From NCBI GenBank assembly GCA_021325135.1, contig JAJPHT010000019.1, positions 1 to 64,000 on the forward strand: a stretch of 64,000 bases of DNA. Reading direction: 5' to 3'. A model generated the notes under the pieces. The model saw nothing but the letters and a program-made list of their open reading frames with translations, ran no database searches and was not told the origin of the DNA. The position numbers were made by a program, and so were the translations under genes. Of this stretch, positions 42,327 to 50,464 are shown piece after piece. This stretch comes from Pseudomonadota bacterium (GTDB lineage: Archaea; Thermoplasmatota; SW-10-69-26; JACQPN01; JAJPHT01). Positions within the stretch are counted from its first letter, which is position 1. Every line of letters begins with the position of its first letter.

Positions 42327-43153
42327 CCCACGTCACCGTGCTGATCACGCTCCTCAACGACAAGCGCGTCGGGCGCACGCTGGATTCGCTCCTGCTGCAG
42401 ACGCGCCGCCCCGACGCCGTGCTGGTGGCCGACGGCGGCTCGACGGAGGAGAACCTGGCCCCCGCGCGCGCGTTCGCGGCGGCGCATCCGTGGGTCCGCG
42501 TCGAGCCTCACCCAGGCAGCGTCGCGGGCACGCGCAACTCCGCGCTCGCCGGCCTGCGCGGGACCGACGTGGTGGTCTTCCTCGACAGCGACCAGGTGGC
42601 GCCCCCCGGCTGGCTCGCCGCGCTGGTGGCGCCCATCGAGGCCGGGCGCGCGGACTTCTCCGGCGGCCCCACGCGCCCGCTGGGTCCCCCTTCGGGGCCC
42701 GGCGAGGCGTACCTCAACGACTTCGAGGCGTGGTTCTACCCCCACGTCGTCGCCCACGACCTCACCAAGCTCCCCATGGGCAACAGCGCGTGGCGGCTCT
42801 CCGTGCTGCGTGAGGTGGGCGGCTTCGACCCGCGCCTCTCCTGGGGCGGCGAGGACTACGACGTCAACCTCCGCGTCGCGAAGGCGGGCCACCGCGGCGA
42901 GTACGTCCCCGACGCGTGGGTGCACCACGACCAGGGGGGCCGCAACGACCTGCGCAGGCTCCTGCGGAGGAAGTACCGCTACAACGTCGGCGCCACGCTG
43001 GCGTACATGAAGAACGGCGTGCTGCGCGAGAAGATGCGCAGCGCCGCGCGCAACACGGTCGCGTTCAAGCACCCCTACGAGCGGTGGAACCTGGTCATCC
43101 AGCCCTTGGCGCTCCTGAGGGCGCTGACGCTGAGGCGGAAGGTGCTCCGGTGA
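42323..43153 (+). CDS. Family 2 glycosyltransferase
   Basis: 276 residues. VTVLITLLNDKRVGRTLDSL, DGGSTEEN, VVVFLDSDQVAPPGWLAALV (DSD metal site) and SWGGEDYDVNLRVAKAGHRG (ED motif). No membrane segments. Start overlaps the previous stop (ATGA) and its own stop overlaps the next GTG, so it is a fully coupled member of the transferase run. Confidence 0.9.
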   Translation: MTHVTVLITLLNDKRVGRTLDSLLLQTRRPDAVLVADGGSTEENLAPARAFAAAHPWVRVEPHPGSVAGTRNSALAGLRGTDVVVFLDSDQVAPPGWLAALVAPIEAGRADFSGGPTRPLGPPSGPGEAYLNDFEAWFYPHVVAHDLTKLPMGNSAWRLSVLREVGGFDPRLSWGGEDYDVNLRVAKAGHRGEYVPDAWVHHDQGGRNDLRRLLRRKYRYNVGATLAYMKNGVLREKMRSAARNTVAFKHPYERWNLVIQPLALLRALTLRRKVLR

Positions 43154-44166
43154 GGATCACCCTCGTGGGCGCCGGCATGATCCCCATCCCGCCCCCGGGC
43201 TACGGCGCGGTGGAGAAGCACGTCTGGAACCTCAGCGAGGCGCTTCGCGCGCGCGGGCACGAGGTCCGCATCGTGAACAAGGTGTTCGGCGCCTCCTCCA
43301 AGGACGAGTACCGCTTCGCCCTGTGGGCCCGGAAGGAAGTCGCGCGCGAGCCCCACGACGTGCTGCACCTCCACACGCCGGGCGTCGCGGCGGTCTTCCG
43401 CGCGCTGGGGCCGCGCCGGTGGGTCTACACGACGCACAGCCGCCACTGGGCCGGCACGAAGGGGGTGGGCGAGCGGGTGGGCTTCGCGCTGGAGCGGCAG
43501 GCCGTCGCGCACGCCGCCGAGGTCATCGCCGTCTCGCGCTTCGTCGCGCAGCAGATCGACCGGCCCACCCACGTCGTCCCCAACGGCGTGGACGTGGAGC
43601 GCTACGCGCCGGACCTCCCGGCGCGCAACGGTAAGCGCGTCATCGGGCTGGGCGAGATCGCCGAGCACAAGCGCTGGCACCTGGCGGCGCGGGCGGCGCG
43701 CGGGCTCGACTGCGAGCTTCGCCTCGTGGGCCCCATCCGCGACCCCGCGTATGCGGACCGCGTGGAGGCCGACGGGGGCGGGCGCGTGAGGATGCTGGGG
43801 CCCATGGACGAGGCGGACCTCGTGCGCGAGCTGGCGCGGGGCGACGTGCTGGTGCACCCCAGCGTCACCGAGAGCTTCGGCATGGCCGTCGTCGAAGGGA
43901 TGTCGTGCGGCCTGCCCGTGGTGTGCAGCGACATGCTCTCCTTCCTCGTCGAGCACGGCAAGGAGGGGTGGCTCGTCCCCACGAAGGGCGACGACGAGAC
44001 GCGCGTTGCGGCCCTGCGCGCCAGGCTGGCCGAGCTTCTGGGCGACGCCGAGATGCGCGACCGCATGGGGCGCCGCGCGAGGCAGCGCGCCGTCGAGGGC
44101 TACTCGTGGCCCTCCATCGCGGAGCGCGTGGAGGCGGTGTACCGGCGGCTCGTCGAGCGGTCGTGA
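43150..44166 (+). CDS. Family 4 glycosyltransferase
   Basis: 338 residues from a GTG. ITLVGAGMIPIPPPGYGAVE (typical GT4 acceptor loop), YTTHSRHWAGTKG, VIAVSRFVAQQI, VVPNGVDVERYAPD and SVTESFGMAVVEGMSCGLPV (EX7E). Probably acts on a lipid-linked or nucleotide-activated intermediate at the cytoplasmic face. Last gene of the coupled run before a palindromic gap. Confidence 0.9.
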   Translation: MRITLVGAGMIPIPPPGYGAVEKHVWNLSEALRARGHEVRIVNKVFGASSKDEYRFALWARKEVAREPHDVLHLHTPGVAAVFRALGPRRWVYTTHSRHWAGTKGVGERVGFALERQAVAHAAEVIAVSRFVAQQIDRPTHVVPNGVDVERYAPDLPARNGKRVIGLGEIAEHKRWHLAARAARGLDCELRLVGPIRDPAYADRVEADGGGRVRMLGPMDEADLVRELARGDVLVHPSVTESFGMAVVEGMSCGLPVVCSDMLSFLVEHGKEGWLVPTKGDDETRVAALRARLAELLGDAEMRDRMGRRARQRAVEGYSWPSIAERVEAVYRRLVERS

Positions 44167-44202
44167 CCTTCTGGAGCATCCCCTGATCAAGCTCCACGAC
44201 GC

Positions 44203-44281
44203 AAACCCGAACCCACGAACCACGGTTCCTGCTGTGGTTCGGTGGTTCGGGTTGTGGCGGGGGAAAGGGGGCGCAGCCCCC
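44203..44281. repeat. Imperfect inverted repeat plus GGGGGCGCAGCCCCC hairpin
   Basis: The left arm AACCCGAACCCACGAACCAC (44203-44222) is identical to part of the 24516-24544 arm. The right arm at about 44232-44253 is degenerate. A GGGGGCGCAGCCCCC hairpin follows at 44267-44281. Confidence 0.7.
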
Positions 44282-44326
44282 GGTGGGAGAGCCAGGGAAA
44301 AAACGGGTGGACTGCGCAGAGGCCAA

Positions 44327-44336
44327 CTTTTAAAAC
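44327..44336 (+). promoter_or_regulatory. TATA box of the GT2 gene at 44359
   Basis: CTTTTAAAAC centred about 27 nt upstream of the GTG at 44359; supports that start and a leaderless message. Confidence 0.55.
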
Positions 44337-44358
44337 GCGCCGGGGGGGTGCCCGCGGC

Positions 44359-45201
44359 GTGCCCCCCGAGAGCGAGCCTCCCGCAGCCCCGGGATTCTCC
44401 CGCTCGGGGCGCCCCCCGCGCCCCTTCGCCTCGGTCATCGTCACCGTGCGCAACGAGGCCCGCCACATCGCGGACCTGCTGGACAGCCTCGTCGTCCAGG
44501 AGCAGCCCTTCGAGGTGCTGGTCATCGACGCGGAGAGCACCGACGGGACGCGAGAGATCGTGCGCCGCTACGCGGCCTCGTACCCTTTCATCCGCCTGCT
44601 GGAGCGCGGCGGGCGGCGCGGCGAGGCGCGCAACCGCGGCGCGCGGGAGGCCCAGGGGCAGATCCTCGCCTTCATCGACGGCGACTGCATCGCCAACCCC
44701 TTCTGGCTCCAGCAGCTGCGCCAGGCGCTCCAGGGCGCGGACGTGGCCGCCGGGAAGACCATCCAGATCGGCTACTGGGCCTTCGAGGCGCTGGGCCGCG
44801 TCGAGCTTGACCACCGCGGCTACGACGTGACGTTCCCCTCGTGCAACCTGGGCTACTGGAAGGACGTGTTCGAGGCCGCGGGCGGCTTCGACGACCACTT
44901 CCACACCGCCGAGGACATCGACCTCAACTTCCGCGCCGTGGACGCGGGCGCCAAGATCGCGGCCAACGAGCACGCGATCGTCTACCACCGCGCCCGCGAC
45001 ACCATCGGCAAGTTCCTCAAGCAGGCGTACTGGAACGGCTACGGCCGCAAGCAGCTCACGCTGAAGCACGGCAACCTCTGGGGCCAGTACTCCTTCCGCA
45101 AGATGATCAAGTCCCAGCTCAACTTCTGGGGCCTCCTCCGCCTGGGCACCGCGAGCCTGGGCTACGTCTCCGCCAAGATCAAGGAGCCGCGACGCGCATG
45201 A
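44359..45201 (+). CDS. Family 2 glycosyltransferase
   Basis: 280 residues. FASVIVTVRNEARHIADLLD, DAESTDGTREIV, ILAFIDGDCIANPFWLQQLR (DGD metal site), GYWKDVFEAAGGFDDHFHTA and EDIDLNFRAVDAG (ED motif). C-terminal QAYWNGYGRKQLTLKHG is typical of GT2 membrane-associated enzymes. The GTG at 44359 is favoured by the TATA spacing. Confidence 0.9.
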   Translation: MPPESEPPAAPGFSRSGRPPRPFASVIVTVRNEARHIADLLDSLVVQEQPFEVLVIDAESTDGTREIVRRYAASYPFIRLLERGGRRGEARNRGAREAQGQILAFIDGDCIANPFWLQQLRQALQGADVAAGKTIQIGYWAFEALGRVELDHRGYDVTFPSCNLGYWKDVFEAAGGFDDHFHTAEDIDLNFRAVDAGAKIAANEHAIVYHRARDTIGKFLKQAYWNGYGRKQLTLKHGNLWGQYSFRKMIKSQLNFWGLLRLGTASLGYVSAKIKEPRRA

Positions 45202-45920
45202 ACGACTCCCCCGCCGCCAAGCCTCGACTCTCGATCGTCATCCCCGCCATGAACGAGGAGGAGGGGATCGGCGAGACGCTGGACGTCATCCCCGTCAAGG
45301 AATTGGAGGAGATGGGCTACCCCGTCGAGGTCATCGTCGTCGACGGCGAGAGCGTCGACCGCACGCGCGAGATCGCTCGCGAGAAGGGAGCCCGCGTCGT
45401 CATCGAGCCCCGCAAGGGGTATGGCCGCGCGTACAAGACCGGCTTCGAGGTCGCGCAGGGCGACGTCATCGCGACGGGCGACGCCGACACTACGTACCCC
45501 TTCGACAAGCTCCCCGAGTACCTGCGCTACTTCGAGCGCGAGGGGCTGGACTTCCTCACGGGCAACCGCTTCGGCAAGCTCCAGCCGGGCGCCATGAGCG
45601 CGAAGCACAAGGTGGGCAACTTCGTCCTCTCCACCACGGGCCGCGTCCTCTTCCTCGCCAACATCAAGGACAGCCAGAGCGGCATGTGGCTCCTCAAGCG
45701 GAGCATCCTCCCGCGCCTCAAGCTCACCAGCGACGGCATGCCCTTCAGCGAGGAGATCAAGCTGGAGGCGTTCACCAAGGGCGACCTCAAGAGCCGCGAG
45801 ATCCCCATCGAGTACCGCGTCCGCGTGGGCGAGGTCAAGCTCGCGTCCTGGAAGGACGGCTGGCGCAACCTGAAGTTCTTCTTCAAGAAGCGCTTCGGGA
45901 TGGCCGAGCCGGAGTCGTGA
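45198..45920 (+). CDS. Dolichyl-phosphate sugar synthase-like GT2
   Basis: 240 residues. LSIVIPAMNEEEGIGETLDV, VDGESVDRTREIAREKGARV and ATGDADTTYPFDKL (DAD metal site), followed by NRFGKLQPGAMSAKHKVGNF and SGMWLLKR, closely match the DPM1/GtrB-like family. These charge polyprenyl-phosphate with a sugar from a nucleotide donor. No membrane helices at the C-terminus. It could supply the lipid-linked donor for the GT-C enzyme at 8637-10187. Overlaps the preceding GT2 by 4 nt. Confidence 0.87.
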   Translation: MNDSPAAKPRLSIVIPAMNEEEGIGETLDVIPVKELEEMGYPVEVIVVDGESVDRTREIAREKGARVVIEPRKGYGRAYKTGFEVAQGDVIATGDADTTYPFDKLPEYLRYFEREGLDFLTGNRFGKLQPGAMSAKHKVGNFVLSTTGRVLFLANIKDSQSGMWLLKRSILPRLKLTSDGMPFSEEIKLEAFTKGDLKSREIPIEYRVRVGEVKLASWKDGWRNLKFFFKKRFGMAEPES

Positions 45921-46363
45921 GCGAAGCGAGCGATCCAGGCGAGGGAGGCCGGAGCGCGGGAGGACGCGTCGTGGGGCTCTTGAAATTGAGAACGGGGGCG
46001 GGCGAGGCCACCCCCCTTCTCCAGGCGTCTTGACGCCCCCGCGGGCCGGCTGCGCCGAGCGCCGCAGGCGAGCAGGACGGCGCTCCGAGGCCAAGCCTCA
46101 CCCAACGCCTCGGGTCATTTTGCAAGGACGCCTCAAAGAAACTCGCCCGGTCCGGGGCGAGCCCCTCCTGCTCCACGTTCCAGCCCTCGACATTTTTTGG
46201 AGACATCTTGTCAATGTCCGAGAGCGTTTCCCCAAGAGAATTTACCATGCGTTCCTGCGCGTCTGTCGCGCCTCGACAGGTCGTCAGGCACGACGCCATG
46301 GATTCCGGCGCGTGCACCACGGGAATTAACTGCTAGTCTTTGCTGTAACGGCCGGGTTACCGC
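45921..46363. other. Intergenic stretch before the DUF3494 gene
   Basis: No gene supported. Contains a hairpin CTCGCCCGGTCCGGGGCGAG at about 46142-46161, and an AT-richer stretch (about 46186-46250) unusual for this genome. A GTAAC/GTTAC hairpin lies right before the next ATG. A GAATTAAC at about 46322-46329 could be a TATA element for the gene at 46364. Confidence 0.4.
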
Positions 46364-47434
46364 ATGCGCGCAACCATTCCCTGTGTCCTGTTGGCCGTCC
46401 TCTTGATGTCCGTCCTCTTCGTCCCCAACGCCTCGGCGGCTCCCACCGCTACCGTGGACTTGGGGACGGCGACGAGCTTCGCGATCCTGGCCGGCTCCGG
46501 CATCACGAACACCGGCACGACGACTGTCACCGGCGATGTCGGGACCTTCCCGACGACCTCAGAGACCGGCTTCGGCCCCGGAGCGAATTCCGTGGCGATC
46601 ACGGGCACCAACCACGGGGGCGATGCCGTGACCCAGAGCGCGAAAAACGACCTGGTGACCGCCTACAACGACGCCGCAGGCCGGCCCAACGCGACCCCCA
46701 TCGTGGGCGGCGAGCTGGGCGGCCTCACCCTGGTGCCTGGCGTCTATGCGGACGACAACGCGCCCGACTCGCTCGCGCTGACGGGCACCCTGACCCTGGA
46801 TGGCCAGGGCAACACCAACAGCGTCTGGATCTTCCAGTCCGGCTCGACGCTCGTCACGGCCTCCGGCAGCAACGTCGTCCTGACCAACGGCGCCCTGGCA
46901 TGCCACGTCTTCTGGCAGGTCGGCAGCAGCGCGACCCTGGGGACCGCCTCCCACCTGGAGGGCACCATCATGGCCTCGGCGAGCATCACCATCAACCACG
47001 ACGCCTCCATCACCGGCCGCGCGCTGGCCAGCAACGGCGCCGTGACGATGGACAACAACACGATCCAGAACGTTCCCTGCGGCCCGCCTGCTCCGCCGCA
47101 GAACGTCTCCTGCTCCCCCACGCCCAGCGGCGTCCACGTCCAGTGGGATGCGGTCTCGGGCGCGACGAGCTACAACGTCTACCGCGCGACGGGCAACGGG
47201 AGCTTCGCGTTCCTCGCGAACACCGTGGCGAGCCCCTACGAGGACCACACCGCCGCGGCAGGCTTGACGTACAGCTACAAGATCACCGCCGTCTCGGTGG
47301 ACGGCGAATCCGACCCCTCCGAGCCCTGCACGAGCGCAGCCGTGCCGTTCTTCCCCGGCGCGGGCGCGCTCGCGGCGGCCGTCGTGGGCAGCGGCGCCGC
47401 CATCGCGGTGATCGTCCACCGGCGGCGCAAGTGA
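46364..47434 (+). CDS. DUF3494 (ice-binding-like) surface protein with an FN3-like domain
   Basis: 356 residues. Signal peptide (about 1-25, ending SAAPTA). Residues about 26-240 form the DUF3494 right-handed beta-solenoid: VDLGTATSFAILAGSGITNT, TTTVTGDVGTFP, GGLTLVPGVYADD and TLTLDGQGNTNSVWIFQ. An FN3-like domain follows (PQNVSCSPTPSGVHVQWDAV). The C-terminus PGAGALAAAVVGSGAAIAVI with a basic RRRK tail is a membrane anchor. DUF3494 includes ice-binding adhesins; ice binding here is inferred, and the fold can serve other adhesion roles. Confidence 0.85.
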   Translation: MRATIPCVLLAVLLMSVLFVPNASAAPTATVDLGTATSFAILAGSGITNTGTTTVTGDVGTFPTTSETGFGPGANSVAITGTNHGGDAVTQSAKNDLVTAYNDAAGRPNATPIVGGELGGLTLVPGVYADDNAPDSLALTGTLTLDGQGNTNSVWIFQSGSTLVTASGSNVVLTNGALACHVFWQVGSSATLGTASHLEGTIMASASITINHDASITGRALASNGAVTMDNNTIQNVPCGPPAPPQNVSCSPTPSGVHVQWDAVSGATSYNVYRATGNGSFAFLANTVASPYEDHTAAAGLTYSYKITAVSVDGESDPSEPCTSAAVPFFPGAGALAAAVVGSGAAIAVIVHRRRK

Positions 47435-48213
47435 ACGGCCCGCAGCGGCGCGCCCACGCCCAAGCGTTCGTCCCCGAATGAGCCGGGACGAAGCCGCGAT
47501 GCTGCGGGCGTGGCGCTCACCGGGTCCAAGGCGCGGAGGGCGGCATCAGGCGGATCGCAAACGTCGAAGCCCCTGACGCGCCTTGGACTCCTGCAACTCG
47601 TTCTCGCGGGCAAGGCGCTGACGTGTTGCTGAGCGTCTTGGGCGCCAGCTTCCGCTTCTGGAGCGCCAAGGGGCCGTCGCGCAGCTCCGTCAACCCCGCC
47701 TTGGCGGGGTCTTTCGATCCCTCAAGCCACGGCGGGACAAGAGGAGACGGTCTCTGTGCTCCTCGGTGGCTCAAGGGGCGTGGAGGCTGAGGAGGAAGAC
47801 CATGGCGGGTGGACCCGCAGCGCAGGAGGCCCCTCGTTGCGCCCCCGAGAAAACAGGCATAAGCCTTCGCAATCGCGCTTGCCCGTCTCCGGTTCCGAAG
47901 GTCCAAATACTGCACCCAACGTCTTTCGCCTCAAGGAAGAACGAGACGCGTTGGAGACTGGTCCGCGGACGGGCCCTTCGGGGCTCCCTGGCCGGTGCCG
48001 ACCTCGTGGGTCTGCCCGCGGTGCGAATCGACGCTTCCCCCCTCTCCAGGGCAATCCCACCCACCGAACCCACCGGGGCGATCGGCGCTCCGATGGCATC
48101 CTGTCCTGTTCCGCCCCTGGAGAGGTCCCTTTCCTTCCGCGCCCCCCGATTCCCCCCATTGAGGGCCAGCCATCGCAGTCAAGGTCGCACCGTGGCATGG
48201 CCCCGCGGAAAGC
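47435..48213. other. Long non-coding stretch with several stem-loops
   Basis: No convincing coding frame in about 780 nt. It contains CCCCGCC-TT-GGCGGGG followed by TCTTTC at about 47694-47713, a terminator-like hairpin. A longer paired element at about 47726-47773 (AGCCAC/GTGGCT outside, GAGGAG/CTCCTC inside) and an AGGCATAAGCCT palindrome near 47857 also occur. It could host an RNA gene; no known RNA family is recognised. Confidence 0.4.
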
Positions 48214-48429
48214 ATGCCCCAGCCCCACGAGGAAGAGGCCCTCCAGCGCCTCAAGAGGGCGCAGGCGGCGTACGACCGCGCCAAGGCGGTGACCCGCAGC
48301 GCGCCCCCCGACGGCCCTTCGCGCGTCGCGGCGTTCGCGGCCCTGCGCGAGGCGGAGGAGGAGCTTCGGAACGCGGGCCGGGCCCTCTCGAAGGCCCGGT
48401 CGGAGCGTCAAGAGGTCGAGCGGGAGTAG
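48214..48429 (+). CDS. Small coiled-coil protein
   Basis: 71 residues: MPQPHEEEALQRLKRAQAAY ... REAEEELRNAGRALSKARSE. Heptad-like Leu/Ala spacing and many Lys/Glu suggest one or two long helices. No family recognised. It ends 15 nt before the stop of the convergent TFE gene. Confidence 0.5.
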   Translation: MPQPHEEEALQRLKRAQAAYDRAKAVTRSAPPDGPSRVAAFAALREAEEELRNAGRALSKARSERQEVERE

Positions 48430-48444
48430 AAGAGGGGAGGGCGA

Positions 48445-48960
48445 TCAGGAGGCCGTCTCGGCCTCGCGCTTCAACGCGGCGACGCGCTGGCGCAGCTGCT
48501 CCAGCTCGTTGCGGTTGTCGTGCTGCTCCAGGATCTTGCCGTGGGCGGGGCAGTGGAAGTCGGACTCGGTCGCGCGGGCAAAATCGAAGCGCTCGGCCCC
48601 TTCGGGGCAGACGAAGAACTCGTGGTTCTCCTCGTACTCCAGGGCCTTGGTGAGCTTGTCGAGGTCCTTGCGGGCGCGGTCCAGGATGTGGGCGCTGGCG
48701 TGCTGGGGGTTGATCTGCCAGTAGAAGGTGAGCCAGCCCGTCTCCTTGTCCTTCTCCTTGTGGTACTCGGCGATGCGCGCCTCGTACAGGTCGTAGAGGA
48801 CCTTGCGGATGTGGGAGGGCTTCTCGCCCAATTCCTCCGCAAGCTCCGAGTCGGTGGCCTCCTTGCGCGTGAGGAGGGCCTCCGCGATCCGGACTCCTTC
48901 GGGTCCCATGGTCTGGGCGATGTACTGCCGGACGCGTTCGGAGGGCTGCACGCGACTCAC
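48445..48960 (-). CDS. tfe: Transcription initiation factor E subunit alpha (TFE)
   Basis: 171 residues from a GTG. N-terminal winged helix (VRIAEALLTRKEATDSELAE, KPSHIRKVLYDLYEARIAEY), a coiled linker and a C-terminal zinc-ribbon region VCPEGAERFDFARATESDFH then CPAHGKIL. TFE helps promoter opening by archaeal RNA polymerase. Only one Cys is left in the first knuckle and CxxH in the second, so zinc binding may be weakened. A TATA-like CTTTAAGG at 48987-48994 is about 30 nt upstream. Confidence 0.92.
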   Translation of the reverse strand: MSRVQPSERVRQYIAQTMGPEGVRIAEALLTRKEATDSELAEELGEKPSHIRKVLYDLYEARIAEYHKEKDKETGWLTFYWQINPQHASAHILDRARKDLDKLTKALEYEENHEFFVCPEGAERFDFARATESDFHCPAHGKILEQHDNRNELEQLRQRVAALKREAETAS

Positions 48961-48986
48961 CTGTCCATCATCTCGTCGGCGGAGCC

Positions 48987-48994
48987 CCTTAAAG
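48987..48994 (-). promoter_or_regulatory. TATA box of tfe
   Basis: Minus strand CTTTAAGG, about 30 nt upstream of the GTG start. Confidence 0.45.
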
Positions 48995-49068
48995 ATTCGG
49001 ACATGGGACATTGAGCCATCCGGACCCCTCCGCGATGCGTCAGGGATGGGCAAGCGGGCTGGGCAGGA

Positions 49069-49617
49069 TCAAGACTCGTCGGATGGCGCGGCCTCGCCCC
49101 GGGGGCGGACCACCTTCCCGCGGGCGCTGGGCTCGACCTCGATCTGCCCCTGGAAGGTCTTGGCGAAGGCCGCGTCGCCCTGGACGGCGTAGAGGAACAG
49201 CGCCAGCGCGGCGACCTCGCTGTGGGGCTGGTTCCCCACGGCCACGTTCCAGTCCACCAGGTCGTACACGTCCCGCGGCACCTTCTCGGCGCCCACGACG
49301 ACGAGGAGGTCCCGGTCCTTGGGGATCTGCGGCACGACCTCCTGCATGGGGAGGCCGTACATGGTGAGGTGCACCTTCGTCCCGGGGAAGTTCTTGAGCA
49401 GCGGGCGGTAGGGCGCGCCGCTCTCGATGGCGAAGGGGCCGCCGAAGCGCTTGACCACGTCGTTGACGCCCTCCACCACGCGGTCGTCGCGCTCGGTGAC
49501 GACGACGCGCTCGCACCCCAAGGCCCGCGCGGTGAGGCAGACGTGGGTCGTGATGCGCTTGTCGCGCTCAGGCCGGTGGCCGAGCCTCAGGACGGTGATC
49601 CTCATGGGCCCGCTCAT
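49069..49617 (-). CDS. trm56: tRNA (cytidine(56)-2'-O)-methyltransferase aTrm56
   Basis: 182 residues, SPOUT-class. ITVLRLGHRPERDKRITTHV is the family's diagnostic N-terminus, and LTMYGLPMQEVVPQIP and LVVVGAEKVPRDVYDLVDWN form the SAM knot. It methylates the ribose of C56 in the T loop of archaeal tRNA. The start overlaps the upstream HTH gene (ATGA), a pairing typical of Thermoplasmatota-type genomes. Confidence 0.94.
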   Translation of the reverse strand: MSGPMRITVLRLGHRPERDKRITTHVCLTARALGCERVVVTERDDRVVEGVNDVVKRFGGPFAIESGAPYRPLLKNFPGTKVHLTMYGLPMQEVVPQIPKDRDLLVVVGAEKVPRDVYDLVDWNVAVGNQPHSEVAALALFLYAVQGDAAFAKTFQGQIEVEPSARGKVVRPRGEAAPSDES

Positions 49618-50105
49618 TCCAGCTTCTTGACCAGGTGCCCCTTGAACTCCAGGCGCGAGGAGCGCTTGAGCAGCGACTTCAGCCGAATGAGGGGCATGTT
49701 GAACTTCTCGGCGATGGCGCGGGCGGAGAAGCCCTCGGGGGGCACCATGTTGGCCAGCTCGCCGTCGATGCCGTCGAACTTCTCCTCCGCCATGGCGGCG
49801 ACGCTGAGGATCTCGGCGATCTCCTGCACCGAGGCGCTGGTGTTGATGTGGAACGCGGTGTAGTAGGAGTGGTAGGCCTTCTCGGTCTTGCCGTCCACGG
49901 CCTCCCAGCGGGTCTCGACGAGCTTCGTCTTCTCGAAGAGCGCCAGCGCCTCCAGGCCGGGCTTGCCGAACTCCTTCTCGATGGCCGCGGCGGTGAGCCA
50001 GCCGTCGATGAGGCGTTGAAACACGTCGCGCTTCACGTCCGAATCAAAGGCCCGGAGGATGGGCACCAGATCGGTGGACTCGGAGACCACTTTGATTCGG
50101 CGCAT
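49614..50105 (-). CDS. HTH transcriptional regulator (ArsR-like)
   Basis: 163 residues. MRRIKVVSESTDLVPILRAF, then FDSDVKRDVFQRLIDGWLTA (winged-helix core). A second region KAYHSYYTAFHINTSASVQE precedes a C-terminal helix-turn-helix (ARAIAEKFNMPLIRLKSLLK). It resembles ArsR-type regulators coupled to trm56 in related archaea. Target unknown. Leaderless start fits the TATA-like element at 50130-50137. Confidence 0.75.
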   Translation of the reverse strand: MRRIKVVSESTDLVPILRAFDSDVKRDVFQRLIDGWLTAAAIEKEFGKPGLEALALFEKTKLVETRWEAVDGKTEKAYHSYYTAFHINTSASVQEIAEILSVAAMAEEKFDGIDGELANMVPPEGFSARAIAEKFNMPLIRLKSLLKRSSRLEFKGHLVKKLE

Positions 50106-50129
50106 CGTGAAACAATGTCGGTTGATCGG

Positions 50130-50137
50130 CTTAAAGC
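50130..50137 (-). promoter_or_regulatory. TATA box of the HTH-trm56 operon
   Basis: Minus strand GCTTTAAG, about 28 nt before the ATG at 50105. Confidence 0.45.
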
Positions 50138-50260
50138 TTCTGAGGTTGTGCTCACCGCCGGGAGGACAAAATCTCTCGGGGAAACCGCGAAGCGACCAAG
50201 CCCACGGAGCCGTGCGAGAGCGTGTCAGCGCTGACCGATCTCAATCCGGCTCCTGTGCCT

Positions 50261-50412
50261 CCTGGGGGCTGCCGCCCCCAGACCCCCGCGAGACCCGAAT
50301 CTCCGAATCCCGGAATCACCGGCCGGGAAACAACTCAGGAGCGTCTTCGCGGCGCTGATTCGGAGATTCCGAGATTCGGGTGTTGTGGGGGTTTGGGGGA
50401 CGGAGTCCCCCA
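50261..50412. repeat. Long imperfect inverted repeat
   Basis: CCCGAATCTCCGAATC-type arms (about 50294-50317 and 50357-50381) and flanking C-rich/G-rich arms make a stem of about 35 bp with mismatches. Hairpins TGGGGGCTGCCGCCCCCA (50263-50280) and GGGGGACGGAGTCCCCC (about 50395-50411) mark the ends. It lies between the stops and starts of two minus-strand genes, in a gap of about 360 nt (50106-50464) that otherwise holds no gene. Confidence 0.65.
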
Positions 50413-50464
50413 AGAGAAGCGAGAAGAGGAGAACGCGAGAGCGGTGACCACCGCGGAGCCCCGC

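Noticed and set aside
45883..46329. Open frames between the DPM1-like GT2 and the DUF3494 gene
   Set aside because: No consistent codon bias or domain; stem-loops and AT-rich promoter-like sequence explain the stretch better.
47722..48411. Protein gene in the 780-nt gap (minus strand, 229 codons)
   Set aside because: No domain, Arg/Pro/Gly-biased, overlaps the better small gene at 48214-48429 and crosses stem-loops.
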